The translations under genes were made by a program, and so were the position numbers. Shown piece by piece: positions 34,601-48,161 of a stretch of DNA of 64,000 nt (positions are counted from its first letter, which is position 1; each line of letters opens with the position of its first letter). The stretch lies in the NCBI GenBank assembly GCA_007026445.1, contig VDMD01000001.1, forward strand, positions 1,178,001 to 1,242,000. Direction: 5' to 3'. This stretch comes from Schizophyllum amplum (Eukaryota; Basidiomycota; Agaricomycetes; Agaricales; Schizophyllaceae). The notes below the pieces were generated by a model. The model did not search any database. It was not told the DNA's origin and saw only the letters and a list, made by a program, of their open reading frames with translations.

Positions 34601-35895
34601 CCGAGCTCATCAAGGCAACGGATAAGGCGAGCAAGGACACGAAGATGCCGCTCAGCAATTTGCTTCTTGTGTTCTGCCCCAGCTTGAACATGAACCCGCC
34701 GTTGTTGAAGGTTCTTTGCGAAGCGGAGAGCCTTTGGGAGCCATTGCCTGCCGAGCAAAGCCCCGTTCTCGACATCAGGCGGCCCAGCCTTGACCAGGAC
34801 ATTCCGTCCGATGTGGACCAGAGCGTTGACGTGACGGACATGGACGGCCTGTCCAGCAGCGAGGACATACTGTCTCGGGTGTCTGGCCGTGCAAGGAGCG
34901 CCTCTACCACGGATTCCGCCTCGACGCAAAACGATTCCTTGGACGGCTCAGAGCGCGTGCCACCTTTCCGCGGCAATGCGTCCTCTCCGCCGTTCTCTTC
35001 CTCCGCAGAGTCTCTGGTGACGCCTTCTACATCGTCCGTAGCGCCGTCCTTCGATCATCTCCCGAACCCACACGACAACGTATCGGACAAGCCTTGCGCC
35101 GATGGCCCACCTTCCATTGCCGCCGACGAAGAGGATATCAGTAGCTGTATACCCATACCCGTCTCGCCAAAACCACGCAGACCCGCGGTTCACGGATCGA
35201 TCCAATTTCCGACCTCGGGCGGTACCCCGTCCACTCCCTTAGGCTCGAAGCGGTCCATCCCGACTCTGTCCATGCAGAATGGTTCGACGGAGATGATTAA
35301 CTGCAAGTCACCCGCTTCTCCGTTGTCGTCCCCGCGGCGTATGAAGAAACCCTCTCTGACGCTGCTGTTCAAACGTTCAGCATCGCCCCTCACTAGTGGG
35401 AGGCCCACTATCTCGGGTCCTTACCTGCACTCGCCCAAGGCAGCGTCGGAAACCTCGCTAACGACCGATCAGCACCAGCCCGCTCCTCCGCGCCATTTGG
35501 AGACGTCGCCAATGCTTGCTACGGACCTTCGTTCGTCGCCTCTGCGCGTCGGCATGGGCCTTGACCCTGACTCGCCGAAGAACTCACTTGATGCACCTCG
35601 TACACGGAGTCCAACTCTCGCGGAATACCCCGCCATACCTCCTACTCCTCCTCCTGGCGAGACTCCCATTGCCAACCAATACCTCCAATCTGCAGCGTCG
35701 TCTACCCATTCGTTCAGTGGCGCGGCACAAGAGAAGCCGTCGCACTTGCGGACGAGGCCAACGCTCCGGTCGCAGCGCACGCCATCGACCTCGTCCCAGA
35801 ATCATCTCGGCATGCTGGATGATGACGACCGCGAGGACTGGACGCAGAGCGTCTTGTTGGCGAGCGGCTGGAATGCTCAGCAGGAACATACCTAG
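31650..35895 (+). CDS. RhoGAP-domain protein with long disordered flanks
   Basis: GTPase-activating protein for Rho/Cdc42-type GTPases. Using the ATG at 31650, four exons (introns 34031-34081, 34135-34184, 34272-34321) give 1364 aa with exact phase. The frame is open further upstream to an acceptor at 31571, so a 5' exon may exist. Residues 1 to about 760 are Ser/Pro/Gln-rich and disordered. The RhoGAP domain starts near LPALVARCAQHLLIWG and has the arginine-finger motif EEGLFRVSGRASHISKL. The FLRELPEPILTRDLIPYF signature and NLLLVFCPSLNMNPPLLKV follow. The C-terminal 400 residues are again Ser/Pro-rich. All three introns fall inside the only folded domain. Confidence 0.9.
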
Positions 35896-36440
35896 ATTCC
35901 CGATTCCTGCGTGGCCTGTATCGCTACATCCTTGGATGACTCAGTTGTCTAAGCGTATCTTTTTGGTACGCACGATCAGTGTACAATCTATTATTTGAAC
36001 TATAAGGGCTTGGATTGTTTTCACTCGCTATAATCTATGCGCACCGGTCTCTCTTTAACGCTTCGGATTCGGTGCACGCTGTCTGGTTCTGAACGTCTGT
36101 ATCGCGCTTACGCCTCCGAATCTAGTACTGATAGTCTTTACTTAGTCTCCTTTGGTGCAGTATAGTAACGATTGGCTTTATTTGGACCTTGCCTGGCTGC
36201 CGGCGTCGACGCGCGCGTAGGCCCTGCGCGAATCTGCGCGCCACTGGGGAAGGATCGACATTCGATGACATCGTTATTTCCCCACGGCACAGGGGCTGCT
36301 TCTTGACCACGTGCTACCGCGTTCTTGACGTATTTAACGTCGGTGAGCGCGCGTTCGACGATCCTTGCCTGTTCTTCTCATCCCTCGTCCTTCTCCGTAA
36401 ATTCTCTCACTGGCCGGATTATCACGATTTTTTCTCCTTC
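35896..36440. other. Intergenic region between RhoGAP and glycosidase genes
   Basis: A 545-bp gap between two plus-strand genes. A TATTTAAC element at 36330-36337 lies about 105 bp before the glycosidase ATG and may serve as its TATA box. No other feature was seen. Confidence 0.4.
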
Positions 36441-39400
36441 ATGGCGACCGACGCAGTCAAGAAGGTCCAAGACAAGCTCTTCCGCGGCGCGACCGGCGGC
36501 GATGGCGCCTCACCGAACGCGCCGCCGTTGTCGATCAGCATCCCCAAGCCCGCCGTACCCCAGCCTCTGCCCAACGTTCCGACGAAGCAGGGAGATAACA
36601 CTCCCGGTGCCGAGGATACCATCGATGGAGACAATCGTTCCTACAGGGAGCGACTTATGGAGAAGCTGGGTGAAGAATATCCTGGCGCAGAGCGATTTCG
36701 CCTCCTGCAAGACGACGAGAAGGAGCGTCACTGGAAGCGCTGGGGCCCTTATCTCTCTGATAGGCAATGGGTGAGTATATGCGCGTGTCTCGCGGGATCT
36801 GACGCTAACAACCATGGCCCAGGCAACTGTTCGCGAGGATTATTCCCACGACGGCGACGCATGGAGCCACTTCCCTCATGAACACGCCCGCTCTCGCGTC
36901 TATAGATGGGGCGAGGATGGTCTCGCAGGCATCTCGGATAACCACCAACGTGTCTGCTTCGCGCTCTCGCTGTGGAATGGCGAAGACCCCATCCTCAAGG
37001 AGCGCCTCTTCGGCGTAACGGGCCACCAGGGCAATCATGGCGAAGATGTCAAGGAACTGTACTACTATCTCGACTCGACTCCGACTCACTCCTACATGAA
37101 GTTCCTTTACAAGTACCCCCAGAGCCGGTACCCCTATGAGGAGCTTGTGAAAGAGAACCAGAACCGAGGCCGTGAAGTCGAGGAGTTCGAGATCCTCGAC
37201 ACCGATGCCTTCCACGAAGACCGGTACTGGGACGTCTTTGTCGAGGTTCGTGCGCTCTCATATGACCATTCAAAGCGCATATATGCTGATTTCTTCATGC
37301 AGTATGCTAAAGACGAGGACGACCCGGACAATGTCTACGTCCGCATCACATCATACAACCGTGGTCCGGACCCCGCGACTCTGCACGTCGTCCCTCAATT
37401 CTGGTTTCCCAACACCTGGTCGTGGTTCAACGACAAGCCCAACATGCCTTCCATGAGCGGCAGCGTCCGTAACGATATCAGCGTCATCACCGCTAGACAC
37501 GAGTCTCTCGGCAAGACGCATCTGTACTGTCTGCCATCTCCTCCGCCGGTCAAGCCGGATGGACAATATGCCGTCGATCCCGAATTCGACACTGTGTACC
37601 CCGAGCTACTGTTCACGGAGAACAACACGAACTTCAGTCGCTTGTATGGCGGTCAGAACGAGACGCCCTACGTGAAGGATGCGTTCCACGACCACATCAT
37701 TCCGTCGCATCGGCCTCCGAAGGATGACCAGGAGAAGGAGGACATGTTCAACCCTCGCATACGCTCTCGTACCGCCTCGTCCTTTGGCGCTGAACCCCCC
37801 GACGCGGTGGAGTACGGCCCCTGCACCCCATTTCCTATGGGTGCGTCCTACGTCAACCCAGAGAAGACCGGCACCAAATCTGCCGCTCATTATGTCTTCC
37901 GTGACGTGCCCGGCCAGGGTGGATGTGCTGTCGTTCGTCTCAAGATATCTCCGCTCTCCGCTCGCAAAGATCCCAGTCTTCAGGACGAAGCTATCTTTGA
38001 CGACAACGTGGAGGAACGGCGCCAGGAGGCCGACGAATTTTACAACTCGCTGTCCTTCGGTCCTACCAGCGACGACCTGAAGCAGATCATGCGACAGGCT
38101 CTTGGAGGAATGCTTTGGACTAAGCAATACTACCGCTTTATCCAGAAGGAGTGGATCACCGGCGATCCTGCTCAGCCCGCTCCCCCTCCCGAGCGCAAGT
38201 ACATCAGGAACCGGGTACGTTGTTGAATCAGCTCGTCCCCTCAGCCTACATATACTCATTCTCGGCCCGTAGGATTGGCGTCATCTGCATATCGAAGATA
38301 TCTTATCCATGCCCGACAAGTCAGTGATTCTTCTCCTTGCTCTTTGCGCGTATTCATGATTTAAAAGGTGGGAATACCCTTTCTTCGCTGCATGGGACAC
38401 GGCCTTCCACTGCATCCCCCTGGCTATAGTCGACCCTGCCTTCGCGAAGAAGCAGCTCGATCTCTTGACCAGGGAGTGGTACATGAAGCCCGACGGACAG
38501 CTGCCAGCGTATGAATGGAACTTTGGCGATGTCAATCCTCCCGTACATGCATGGTATGCAATCTTGTTCTCTGTCGTCGCGACGCGCCTTTGACTCCTGT
38601 GCATAGGGCTACGTTCCGCGTCTTTAAGATCGAGCGTCGCCTGACCGGCAAGGAGGATCTGGCCTTCCTAGAGAGGGTCTTTCAGAAGCTCTTGCTCAAT
38701 TTCACATGGTAAGAACTGTCTCGGAGATAGCATACCATTCTAAATACTTCGTCAGGTGGGTGAATCGCAAGGACCAGTCGGGCAGCAACGTATTCGAAGG
38801 TGGCTTCCTCGGCCTCGACAACATTGGCGCTTTCAACCGGTCCGAGCCGCTCCCGACGGGAGGTACACTGCGACAGGCGGACGGTACCGCTTGGATGGCG
38901 TTCTACTGTCTCAACATGTAAGTTGCCGTCCTGGGCTGGTACCAAGACAGCGCTGACGAAAGACTCAGGCTGAGTATGGCGCTTGAGCTCGCAAAGCACA
39001 ACCCTGTTTACGAGGACATTGCTTCCAAGTTCTTTGAGGTTTGTCTTTCATGTTAACGACTGGTCTATTATATGCTGAAATATTGCAGCACTTTATTTTC
39101 ATCGCGGACGCCATGACATTCAAGGGCGGCAACGAGGAGGAGGTCAGCTTATGGAGCGAGCAGGACGGCATCTACTACGATGCGATCCAGTGGGGGCCCG
39201 GCAACGTCATGCAGATGCCTGTTCGCAGTCTCGTCGGACTCATTCCCTTGTACGCCACTTTGGTTCTGGAGCCGTCCACCATCAACCGGTTCCCGGGCTT
39301 CAAGAAGCGCATGGAGTGGTTCATGGACAACCGTCCCGAAGTCGCGGCTCGTAACATGGCCAATGCCAAGGGTATGTCGTTCGACACATACAGTATCTCT

Positions 39401-40433
39401 ACTCTGACCATTATTTAGTTGGAGGCAAGGAGGAGCGCCGTTTGCTTGCGCTGGCTAGCAAGGAGCGTCTCGTGCGCATCCTGGAGAAGATGTTGAACGA
39501 GGATGAATTTTTGAGCGAACACGGGATCCGTTCGTGAGTAGCCAGTTCAGTACCATTGCTGAGTTTTTCTAATCGATTACAGACTCTCCAAGGTGCACAA
39601 GGAACATCCCTGGGGCATGGAGGTGCACGGTCAACGCTACGAAGTTCCATACTGGCCCGGAGACTCCATGTCGGGCATGTTTGGTGGTAACTCTAACTGG
39701 AGAGGTCCCATTTGTAAGTCGTGTCGCATTCCATCGTTCATTGCTAATGTCACCACAGGGTTGGCGACAAACTTCTTGTTGATCGAGAGCTTGCAGCGCT
39801 TCTACCAGTACTACGGCGACGATCTACAGGTATGCTGTGACTGCTTTGCGGGCCTGGGCTCGACGTACATATGACGCTTCGTATAGATCGAGTGTCCTAC
39901 TGGCAGCGGGGACTACATGAATTTGGCCGGTGTCGCTGAGGAGATACAGCATCGTATCATCCACATATTCGGCCGCGACATGGAGGGCCGTCGTGCGACG
40001 AACGGTGGAAGCAAGAAGCTGGACTTTGATCCTCACTTCCGCGACTACGTTTGGTTCTACGAGTTCTTCCACGCTGACCATGGCAAGGGTCTCGGCGCTT
40101 CTCATCAGACAGGCTGGTGTGTACAATTTTGCAGCTGTGCCCATTTATCATAGCTAACTTTGTTTGGACTAGGTCCGGCCTTGTCGCCTACCACATCCTG
40201 CAGAGCGGTAATAGCTGCCGTCTTCCAAAGACCCCGCGAAGTACGTCGAGATTCTCTTTTCTCAAACCTTGACCATATTAACCAGTCATATAGCTCCTCG
40301 CAGCGTGGCCCGCCACTACTTCGACGAGGCTACCTCCGCCTATGGAGACGCCGATGAAGCTCGCTCCGCTTTCAGCACCATCAGCGGCTTCGATCGCGAG
40401 GCAATTGGCGACATTTCGCCAAGTGCTCTGTAA
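36441..40433 (+). CDS. Glycoside hydrolase, GH63/mannosylglycerate-hydrolase-like (YgjK type)
   Basis: Large alpha-glycosidase with an (alpha/alpha)6 barrel. The start at 36441 gives [16 protein letters not shown]. The conserved block begins [20 protein letters not shown] and, after one intron, [20 protein letters not shown] and [14 protein letters not shown]. Later landmarks are [20 protein letters not shown], the [17 protein letters not shown] beta-domain, [33 protein letters not shown] (with likely catalytic acid) and [11 protein letters not shown] near the C-terminus. No signal peptide is visible, so unlike ER processing glucosidase I this is probably cytosolic. About ten introns of 50-60 bp lie in the second half. 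The stop is at 40431-40433 (DISPSAL). Substrate is not established. Confidence 0.88.
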
Positions 40434-41331
40434 ATCTCCGCTCTCAAGCGCTCTGTCTGCATCGCTTTCTTTGGAGGTAAACTGAGAACCCTCCTGTTGT
40501 TGTACATTATCCTGTATGATTATCATGTCAGCAGTTAGACACGCTGTATAAGTACTTCATGGACTTACGGACACGCCACACCCGTAGACGGACTCATACA
40601 TACGTCGAACATATCTCTTGTAGAAGACTCGTTCTCAGCCTGCTCTCAGTCGCACTATAATATCGACATCGTCCTGTACCAGTTGTAGCAATTCATAGAT
40701 GCCATTGCATGACTTCTCAGACTGTCAACGTTAGGCCTCCATGAAGCTTTGAGATTTAGGCCTAGGCCGTATCGTACATTTTTCATAGTCTCCAAGGCAG
40801 ACGTTCAGGGACATTTTTCACTCTTTTCGCGTCGCCGCTTTGTGTCTTATGCCTGAGTACTTATATGCATTGCTCTACTAGATGATACAATGTACCGAAT
40901 TGATCTTTGCCTGAGTGATCCAGAATAACTAAATGAATGGAACAGAGGGGGAAGAGATGATAGATAAATATATAGCGCGCAGTGTAGAAGGAAGGAGTGA
41001 ATTATCCGCCCCCACGAAAACGGGAACGCCAGTCAGAGTACTGCGAAGTAAGGAGCGTGGCAGGATGGGCACCTGGTAATACAGACGAGCCGATGGAAGA
41101 TAAGGAGGGTTCTGAATTGTGTGTAGGTTATGGTAATATGGACATGAGAAATCGCGTATAGTGCATTTTGTTTGGTGTGCGCGATGACGAAGGGAAAGCA
41201 TGCAAAGGACGGAGCGCGGGATAATGACGAGAGCATGTACAGAGCGTGAGCATAAGGAAAGGGGTAGCGGAGGGGAAGCGGGTGAGAAGCGGGTGAGGAT
41301 GAGGGAGGTTGGGAAGGAAGACGACCGACGA
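40434..41331. other. Convergent intergenic region
   Basis: This 898-bp gap lies between the convergent stops of the glycosidase gene and CDC24, so it should hold both 3' UTRs and terminators. It is AT-rich around 40870-40980. No gene was recognised. Confidence 0.45.
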
Positions 41332-44300
41332 TCATTGCACGAACAATGTGACGGGTGTGCCGGGTTTGTACTGCTCGAAGGCCATTTGAACGTCCTCTGT
41401 CGACCCGAGCGACACCATATCACCGTCTTCATCCCGGTACTTCACCCGCAAAGGACCATCGTCGCGCCGGGGTCCGCAGAGCCGGATCTTCCTCCCGACC
41501 TTCTCCACCAGTTCCGCGTACTCTGTTGACCGCGGCACCTGAATGACGAAGATGTCCTCGTGGAAGTGCACCTTCACCTTCACAGGAGGCGCGTACGGCG
41601 CCGCCGGTTGGCCGTACACGGAGTGGGGCGTCTGCTCGAAGTGTTGCGAGCGCGATGGACGGACAACGCCGAGGGACGACTCGCTCGACCCATATGTAGT
41701 GACAGGCGATGAGCTATTGGGCGAGTAATCGGAGCTGTCAGCGGTGGACGACTGGCTGGACCCGCTTCCGCGCTTGCTGCTGCCCGCCATCGACACACTC
41801 GATTTCCATTGGGTCATGGAGGGCATCGGCGGCGGCGCAGTCTTCGGTATGTACGCATTTGGCTGGCTCGCACTCCGTGATCGGTTGGCGGGCGTGGGGG
41901 TGGTGTTGTTGGTTGCAATCTTCAGGCCGTTCGCGTGCGCATCGTCCTCGTACGTCGTTCTCAACTTGCTCGAGCTGAACTGGCTGCGCAAGGACGGTCG
42001 GCGGGTATCGTTGCCGAAGCTGGCGTCGGACGAGTAGCTTGCCTGACTATTCGCGGAGCTGAGGCGAGGAGTGATAGGCCTGAGCGCGCCTGGCGTCGGG
42101 GGTATGTTGGACCGCCATTGGGTCATGACAGCACCGCTGACGTCCTCCGTGTTTGCGCGAGGCCGATCGTGCGAGGAGTGGTCGCGCTCCGGGTGAGGGA
42201 GGCTCATCGCGTTATTGCGTCGCTGACCTTGAGGAGTATCCCGGCCGCCCGGCCCGTAGGAGGTCGTTGGGTAGTCCTCGAACTCGTCCTCATCGGGCTC
42301 GAATTCAAAGCCGTCATGTGGTGGGTATCCTTGGGGTCCGGCGCCGCTCATGCTGTACGTGGAGGTGTGGCCACCCAGCTGCGGTGAAGTGTCCATCCGT
42401 GACACGCTGCCGCCGCGGCTGCGTCCGCCGCCATCGAGCTGCGGTGAGCCCGGGGTCCCGCGGCCGTTGTATGACTGGTATTGTTGCCGCATGTGAGGGT
42501 GCACAGACATCGCACCGTTCACGGCCTTGTTCAGGCCGCGCTCCGACGCGCGGCGCTGAGCTGCCTCGGTGATGAGGCGGTTAATCTCAGTCTGCCACTG
42601 CGAGCGCTGGTCCTCATGACGGCACCGCAGAGTGAAAAACTCGAGATCATCGTCGCCCTTCCACCAGACGGCGAGCGGGTAGGTGACCGAGTTCATCCCG
42701 CTAGCGGAGCCAGCTATGCGATAATGAGCACACAAAACTCGCTGAAGTGAACACGTCAACTCACAGACTGAAGATCGTGCTGGAACAGGCACGGCCTGTG
42801 TCACATTGCTGAGGAAGATACGGCCTTTCAGCAGAAGCGGTGTCGTCCTTTTGGATGCCGAAGAACCGCTCTGCATAATGGGCGGGCCCTGCTTCTTCAA
42901 CAAGGAGTTGCTCTTGCTGACCTTCTTGGTGCCGTTCTGCCCTTGCGGGTGAACCTCCTTGCAGCACAAGATGATCTTCTGGAAGAGGAAGACATGGTAC
43001 TCGCGGTCTATGTCGGACTTGGTAACAGTGAAGACGTCGTCGAGGAGCAAGCGACCAAAATTCTCGAGGTGGTGGCCCTTCCAGTCCTCTACGCGCTGCG
43101 AAAGGTTTTTGACCGTTTGTTCGTTCTCGGACGCCCGTTGCGTCTCGTTGATTGTCGCCGCGATGCGCTTGGCCGAGTCAACAGCCGCGCATAGTTCGTC
43201 GTAGTGGGGGTAGTCCTCGCGTGATGTGTACTTTAGCAGTGACTGCGGGCCGGCGCGAGGTCAGCAGACGGTGTAGGATCGTGTACCGATCACGAACCTC
43301 CAGAAGTAACGGGTACTTGCAAACTCGCTGTACTGGCTTGATAAGGAAGGCTGGTAACTCCGTTTGAGAGTTCATAATGTCATTGAGGTTCTGTGAGGCA
43401 AATGTCAGTCTCTGAGTCGGCTGAAGGGCTGAGCATAGCAGGGGTCGACGAACCTTCAGCGTGCTTTCAAACCTGCCCACGATGTCTGTTGCGGCAATGT
43501 AATTGGCGCAATATGGCTCGTAGACAATAAAGCCCTCCTCCTGGGAGGACACGATAGGTTTCAGCAGAAATTCCCACCGGAGGTAAAGTGGCTCACGTTG
43601 TCTAGGAAAAGCTGACCCCAGCGCTGGTCGTGCCAAGGCTGCTCGAAGGTCGCCTCCATTTGAATGAGGAATTGGCGTTGAAAGTTGATGAGTTTATTGA
43701 GGTTGGGGAAGAGGAGGAGGATGAGATCCTGCGTGAGAAGGTTTCGCTGGAAGAGAGCTTGGGAATATTTCTGTCAAGTCGTGAGCGACTCAGATATGGC
43801 ATTGCGTAAGAGTACGCACATGCATGACCTCGAGATCGCCCACGTATTTCCGCTCAGTCTCGACAAGCTCGCGCAAGACGTTGGCCTTCGCACCCGCACT
43901 GCCGGCAGACGGTGGCGGCGCCAACATAGCGTCTGATGCGAGCGAGTCCGTGGAGCCCTGAGACGGCAGCATTGGTGGTGTAGGCGGATCCTCCTCAAAC
44001 AGCTCCGAGGGCAGCATGTTAACCATGGCGGTCACCGTGTTGACGACCTAGAAAGCCAAGCCCGTCAGACCCCGCCCATGACGCGAATGCGGAGTACGCA
44101 CCTTGACAAGTCCGTCGGTCGACTCGCGAGTCCAGAGCTCCGTCACCGTGAAAGGCTCGGCGCCCGGGACGCTGGCGGCGAACTGCGGTGTCCTGATCTG
44201 CATGGAGAACAGCATGATAGCGTGTTTCTTCGCGCGATCCGGGTTCGTCTCATACGCGTCGGGGTTGAAGGAGGAGGAGTTGATCTTGGGCAGGCCGAAG

Positions 44301-44587
44301 CTGTCCGGGAGCTGGTCGAAGAGATAGCATAGGGGAATGCCAAAGGAGAAGAGGTCCCAGAGCTGGGTGACGGGGTCGGAAGACTGGCGGGAGTCGGTGG
44401 AGGTGATGAGGCCAAAGTAGTCTGAGAAGCCGCGGATGCGGAGGAGGCGCGATTTGAGGGAGGAGGACTGCTGGTAGAGCGAGGTGGACTGGGACGCGGC
44501 CTTGTTGAGGTTGTTGACGACGGGACTCGGGGAGTCAATCACGCCGGTCTGCGAGATAATGGACTTTTTGCGGCCAGCGGATGCCAT
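41332..44587 (-). CDS. CDC24: Cdc42 guanine-nucleotide exchange factor Cdc24
   Basis: Activates Cdc42 at polarity sites. Domain order is complete. A Cdc24 calponin-like region (SDPVTQLWDLFSFGIPLCYL, LPKINSSSFNPDAYETNPD) comes first. The DH domain follows (NVLRELVETERKYVGDLEVM; YSQALFQRNLLTQDLILLL; FLIKPVQRVCKYPLLLE), then a PH domain (LLLDDVFTVTKSDIDREYHV, VWWKGDDDLEFFTLRCRHED), then a disordered Ser/Gly-rich linker. The C-terminal PB1 domain starts VKVKVHFHEDIFVIQVP and keeps the acidic OPCA motif KYRDEDGDMVSL, which binds a Bem1/Scd2-type scaffold. The start at 44587 (MASAGRKKSIISQTG) was preferred over an in-frame ATG at 44683. Introns are 50-60 bp. Confidence 0.93.
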
Positions 44588-47500
44588 AGCGGGAACGTCA
44601 GCAACAGCGACGGCGGCGACGGCAATGGCGACGACGGGCGAGGTCGAGAGATCAAGGTCAAGAGAGAAGCAACACCGGGTCACACGTTACACATCCACAT
44701 ATTCGTATTTTCCGACCTATACACGAACCCCATTTCCTGCCGGTGATCCGGCCGGCAACTGGCTACACCCCATTTGGCATTGTTCGCTCAATATGGACGG
44801 ACAAGAGGACGGCTCTTTTTGTTCTCTCCACATCGCTCCCATTGTCACCTCCATCCTCTTTACAGCCACAACCATTCATGTGCTGCATTTTTGTGGCAGA
44901 AGGTTGCCTCGAGTCATCTCCGCTTTCCTATATCGCAAGGATCTCATTGTCAAGCCCTGCTCTACAACTAATTCTTAAATCCTGATATAATCGCCGTGGC
45001 CATCGTCGCCAGCCCTTCCAAATCGCTAGCCCCGATTCTAGCCCGGAGCGCCCCGCCTCCGAGCTATCGTCGTGCGCTGTCTTGCCTCGCTGCAGCCCAT
45101 CCCAATGGCAGCCCGCTGGCAACTTAAACAAACACTGCGCAATTTAGGCGGGGCCTTTCCGCTCCCTCCTCGGTGGTCTCCGAGCCCCGATTCTGAGCCC
45201 CCAGTCGGTTCTTGCGCGCAGCCTTCTTTCCTTCCCCAAGGCTAGGTTCTTAGGCGCATCTTCTGGCAGGCCGCTAGGTCAACGGTCATCACACCCCTTC
45301 ATGTGCGTGCGGCTACCCACAGACATTTCCGTGATCCTTTCTCAACATACCGCCCGTGCTGCGCAATTCTCGAGTGTGTATGTGCATCTTCGGGTCGCCG
45401 TGGGCGATATGAACGCGGTGGAACTTCCGCACAACAGAAGAGGTTGACGTCCTCATGATCCCTTTGATGCAACCTTCCAGGTTGATTAGACTCAACGTCT
45501 GTCTTTCTCAGGCTGCATTGCGTGCCGTCCCGCGCGCCGCTCGTTCCGTGCGCCCTCAATACACTAGATGTTGCATTGGCAACAGTGAACACTTAGACAG
45601 CGTGTTCATCAGTTCCGGTACCGACGTTGCTTTTGCGGCCAGGGTATGTAGCTGCTGATTCGTTACCTCACTCCTTCTCATCGCCGGACGGGCGTCCAGG
45701 AGCGGTTCCTGGCTCTCCTGCACTCCCCACCACTCCCTGTTTCGTGGTTGCCCCCGTTAATGTTGAGCTCCAGAGCGGCGTCATCCTTCTGATTGCCTTT
45801 CTTTTGTCTCTCCACTCAACCTCTTTCACAATTGTGATCTCATCGAATGGGGACGAGAGGCGTTGCATGGTGGAGACGAGAGGCGTTGAACGTTAAATAT
45901 TGGTTGAATAGCAGAGGTTCGTATTTTGTGTTTCTGTGCGCCAAGTCTTGTGAGCAGCTGTGTGTGGGGCCCTCATCTTTGCCTCATCCAGCTGTATCCA
46001 TGCAGTGTTCAGACGCCTTCTCCTTGATTCAGATTTATCGACACCATTCAGCTTTGCGGCGGCCCGTTGCAGCCGAGTTCAGCGAGCCCCCCATTCAACT
46101 GATGAGAGTCTCTTTTGAGATGGCTCAGCCGGTCTGCACAACCATTGCCCTGTCAACACGAAGCCTCTCGAGGCGCTTCTTCCTTCGCTCCCCTCTTACT
46201 TCACGCGCTTCTTCCCTCACCGACAGTGGAAAACAAGCCGCGGAGTCGCGCAAGAGTCTCGTGCCTCGGGGTGCACGCTGTGGTCGACTGCGGCATTTAC
46301 GCTAGCGCTGCTCGGGCCGAACGTCGCCTTGCCCGCCTGGGAGCGCAGCTGTCGTACTATGACTACTCATGTTTGCTTGCTTGCACGTCGTGAGTCCTAC
46401 CACCCTCTTGAGGTCGTATATCTATTTGCCTAGCCGCCCAGAGCGAACGATACGCCAGTGCCTAGGTGTACGACGTCCCGACGGGACGAAGCCTATCCGG
46501 GATCCTGCGTCTACTTATCACAATCAAAGTACGTCTATCGGCCCAGAGCTTCGGACTGATGCGCGTCCGTCCCGAGTGCGTGGCGCGCAGCGACGGTCTG
46601 TGTGGATGCTTTTGTGGAAAGCGATGGTTACTTAGTATGCCGCAACCTCACGAATGTCTTCCTCGGACAAGTCTTCCTATGTCTTCCATGTCTGAACATC
46701 GGCCGACGCGCCTCTTCGTGCGCATGTCGCGTCTCCAGAAGCACGGTGGAGGCATACCTACTTTGCGCCGAACGGCCAACTCATTCAACGGACGGTAGCG
46801 AGCGGCCAGGACCTATCACAGGCGACGAAGTCGACCTTGTGAGAATACCTTCGCACAAAATACAAACGTGCCCTTCTCGCGTCTTTGAAAGCTTTGCCGC
46901 TGGCGACGGGGACGTCCTGCGACAGGGAGAGTCAGGAAAGGGAAGCTCCGGACCGCCGCGCGCGGCGAAAGCTGCGAAGAGGTCTCCGATGCAGGAAATC
47001 GTAAGTCCGTTGTGCCCTCATCCAAGCACGTTCAATTAATTCAACCAATAGTCGTGGGCCGTGGCGAGAGGAGCGTTCGATTGACTCCAGCCCCCATTCA
47101 AATTTCGTGCGCACCAAAAAAGTTGAACGTCCACTCACCCACGGCCGGGGGCGGCGTCGGGATCAAAGACACGGGCGCGCCGCCCCGGCGCGGAGCGCAT
47201 TGCAAGAGGGCGCGCCATGTGCAACCTCGCCCTCTTCGCGCCCGCCGCACTGATGGCGACCGATATGCAGATAGCGTGCCGGCGCGGCGCTCCAGCTGCA
47301 AAGTACATGCGCCCCCAACGCGCCCTGGACCCAAAAGATTGATCATGAGTGGGATGGCTTGTCTGTGTACAAAACAATACGGTGACGAGGGAAGTTCTGG
47401 GTGGCTCCTTCGTTGAATCGACGCCTTTGCGATGCAGAGTAATGTTATACTAATAGAGGGCATGAAGCTGGAAATGTGGACGTCGGCCGAGGCAGATTGC

Positions 47501-48161
47501 GCTCGCGGGGGGCGGCATGGCGGAAGGAAAATGCGGGGTGTAATTAGATAAACAAATAATCCTGAGGGGTCACAGTCAACCTGGAGGGTTACCGCCGTCC
47601 CGGTACGATATGATAAGCAGCGACAACGAATAATAGTCCCGCGCTGCTTCCGTGTACATATCGTGCAGCAGACGCCTGCAGACGCCTGTGGCGTGGAAGC
47701 CTGCTGTTAATTCAATGTACTGAGTGCGCGCACCTCCTCTCGAACTCGAATGATAGGAACATCCGGCACATTGTGAAATAAGTTGTGCGCCTTATCGTCG
47801 AAAGCGCGCCAAATCCAGCAGCATCGTTTGCCGAGCGCAGGTCGGCTTCAGAATCACTGGTCATGGTTAAGTCACGTGGAAAGTTGACTGCATGTGCCAT
47901 TTTCCCGCGCGTGAACGGTCGATTCATTTTCTCGCCGGTTTCCTACCCTGACTTATGTTGACTTACTCACCGCTCGGTGTAACAAGTTCTCGACACACGC
48001 ACTTGCCAGGACATCGAAGAGCTGTGAATGACTGAAGTGAGCAGGCAATAGTGCGCCACGCGACGAGGACACGCATTGACCGTGGGAGACGATTCCTCCA
48101 TTGGCATTGGAACGGTTTCCGGGTTCTGTTGGTCCCACCAGCAGAAGGCAGCGGGGGACTC
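44588..48161. other. 3.6-kb region without a recognisable gene
   Basis: Both strands were read. Many medium open frames exist on both strands, but none shows a conserved domain, a consistent exon chain or a signal peptide. The segment should hold the upstream regions of CDC24 and of the Rap1-like gene. Candidates considered were a minus-strand frame at 45313-45495 and plus-strand frames at 46466-47039. Fast-evolving or non-coding genes may be hidden here. Confidence 0.4.

Noticed and set aside
41709..42572. Plus-strand frames opposite CDC24
   Set aside because: They lie antisense to the conserved PH/PB1-linker coding exon and have no independent family signature.
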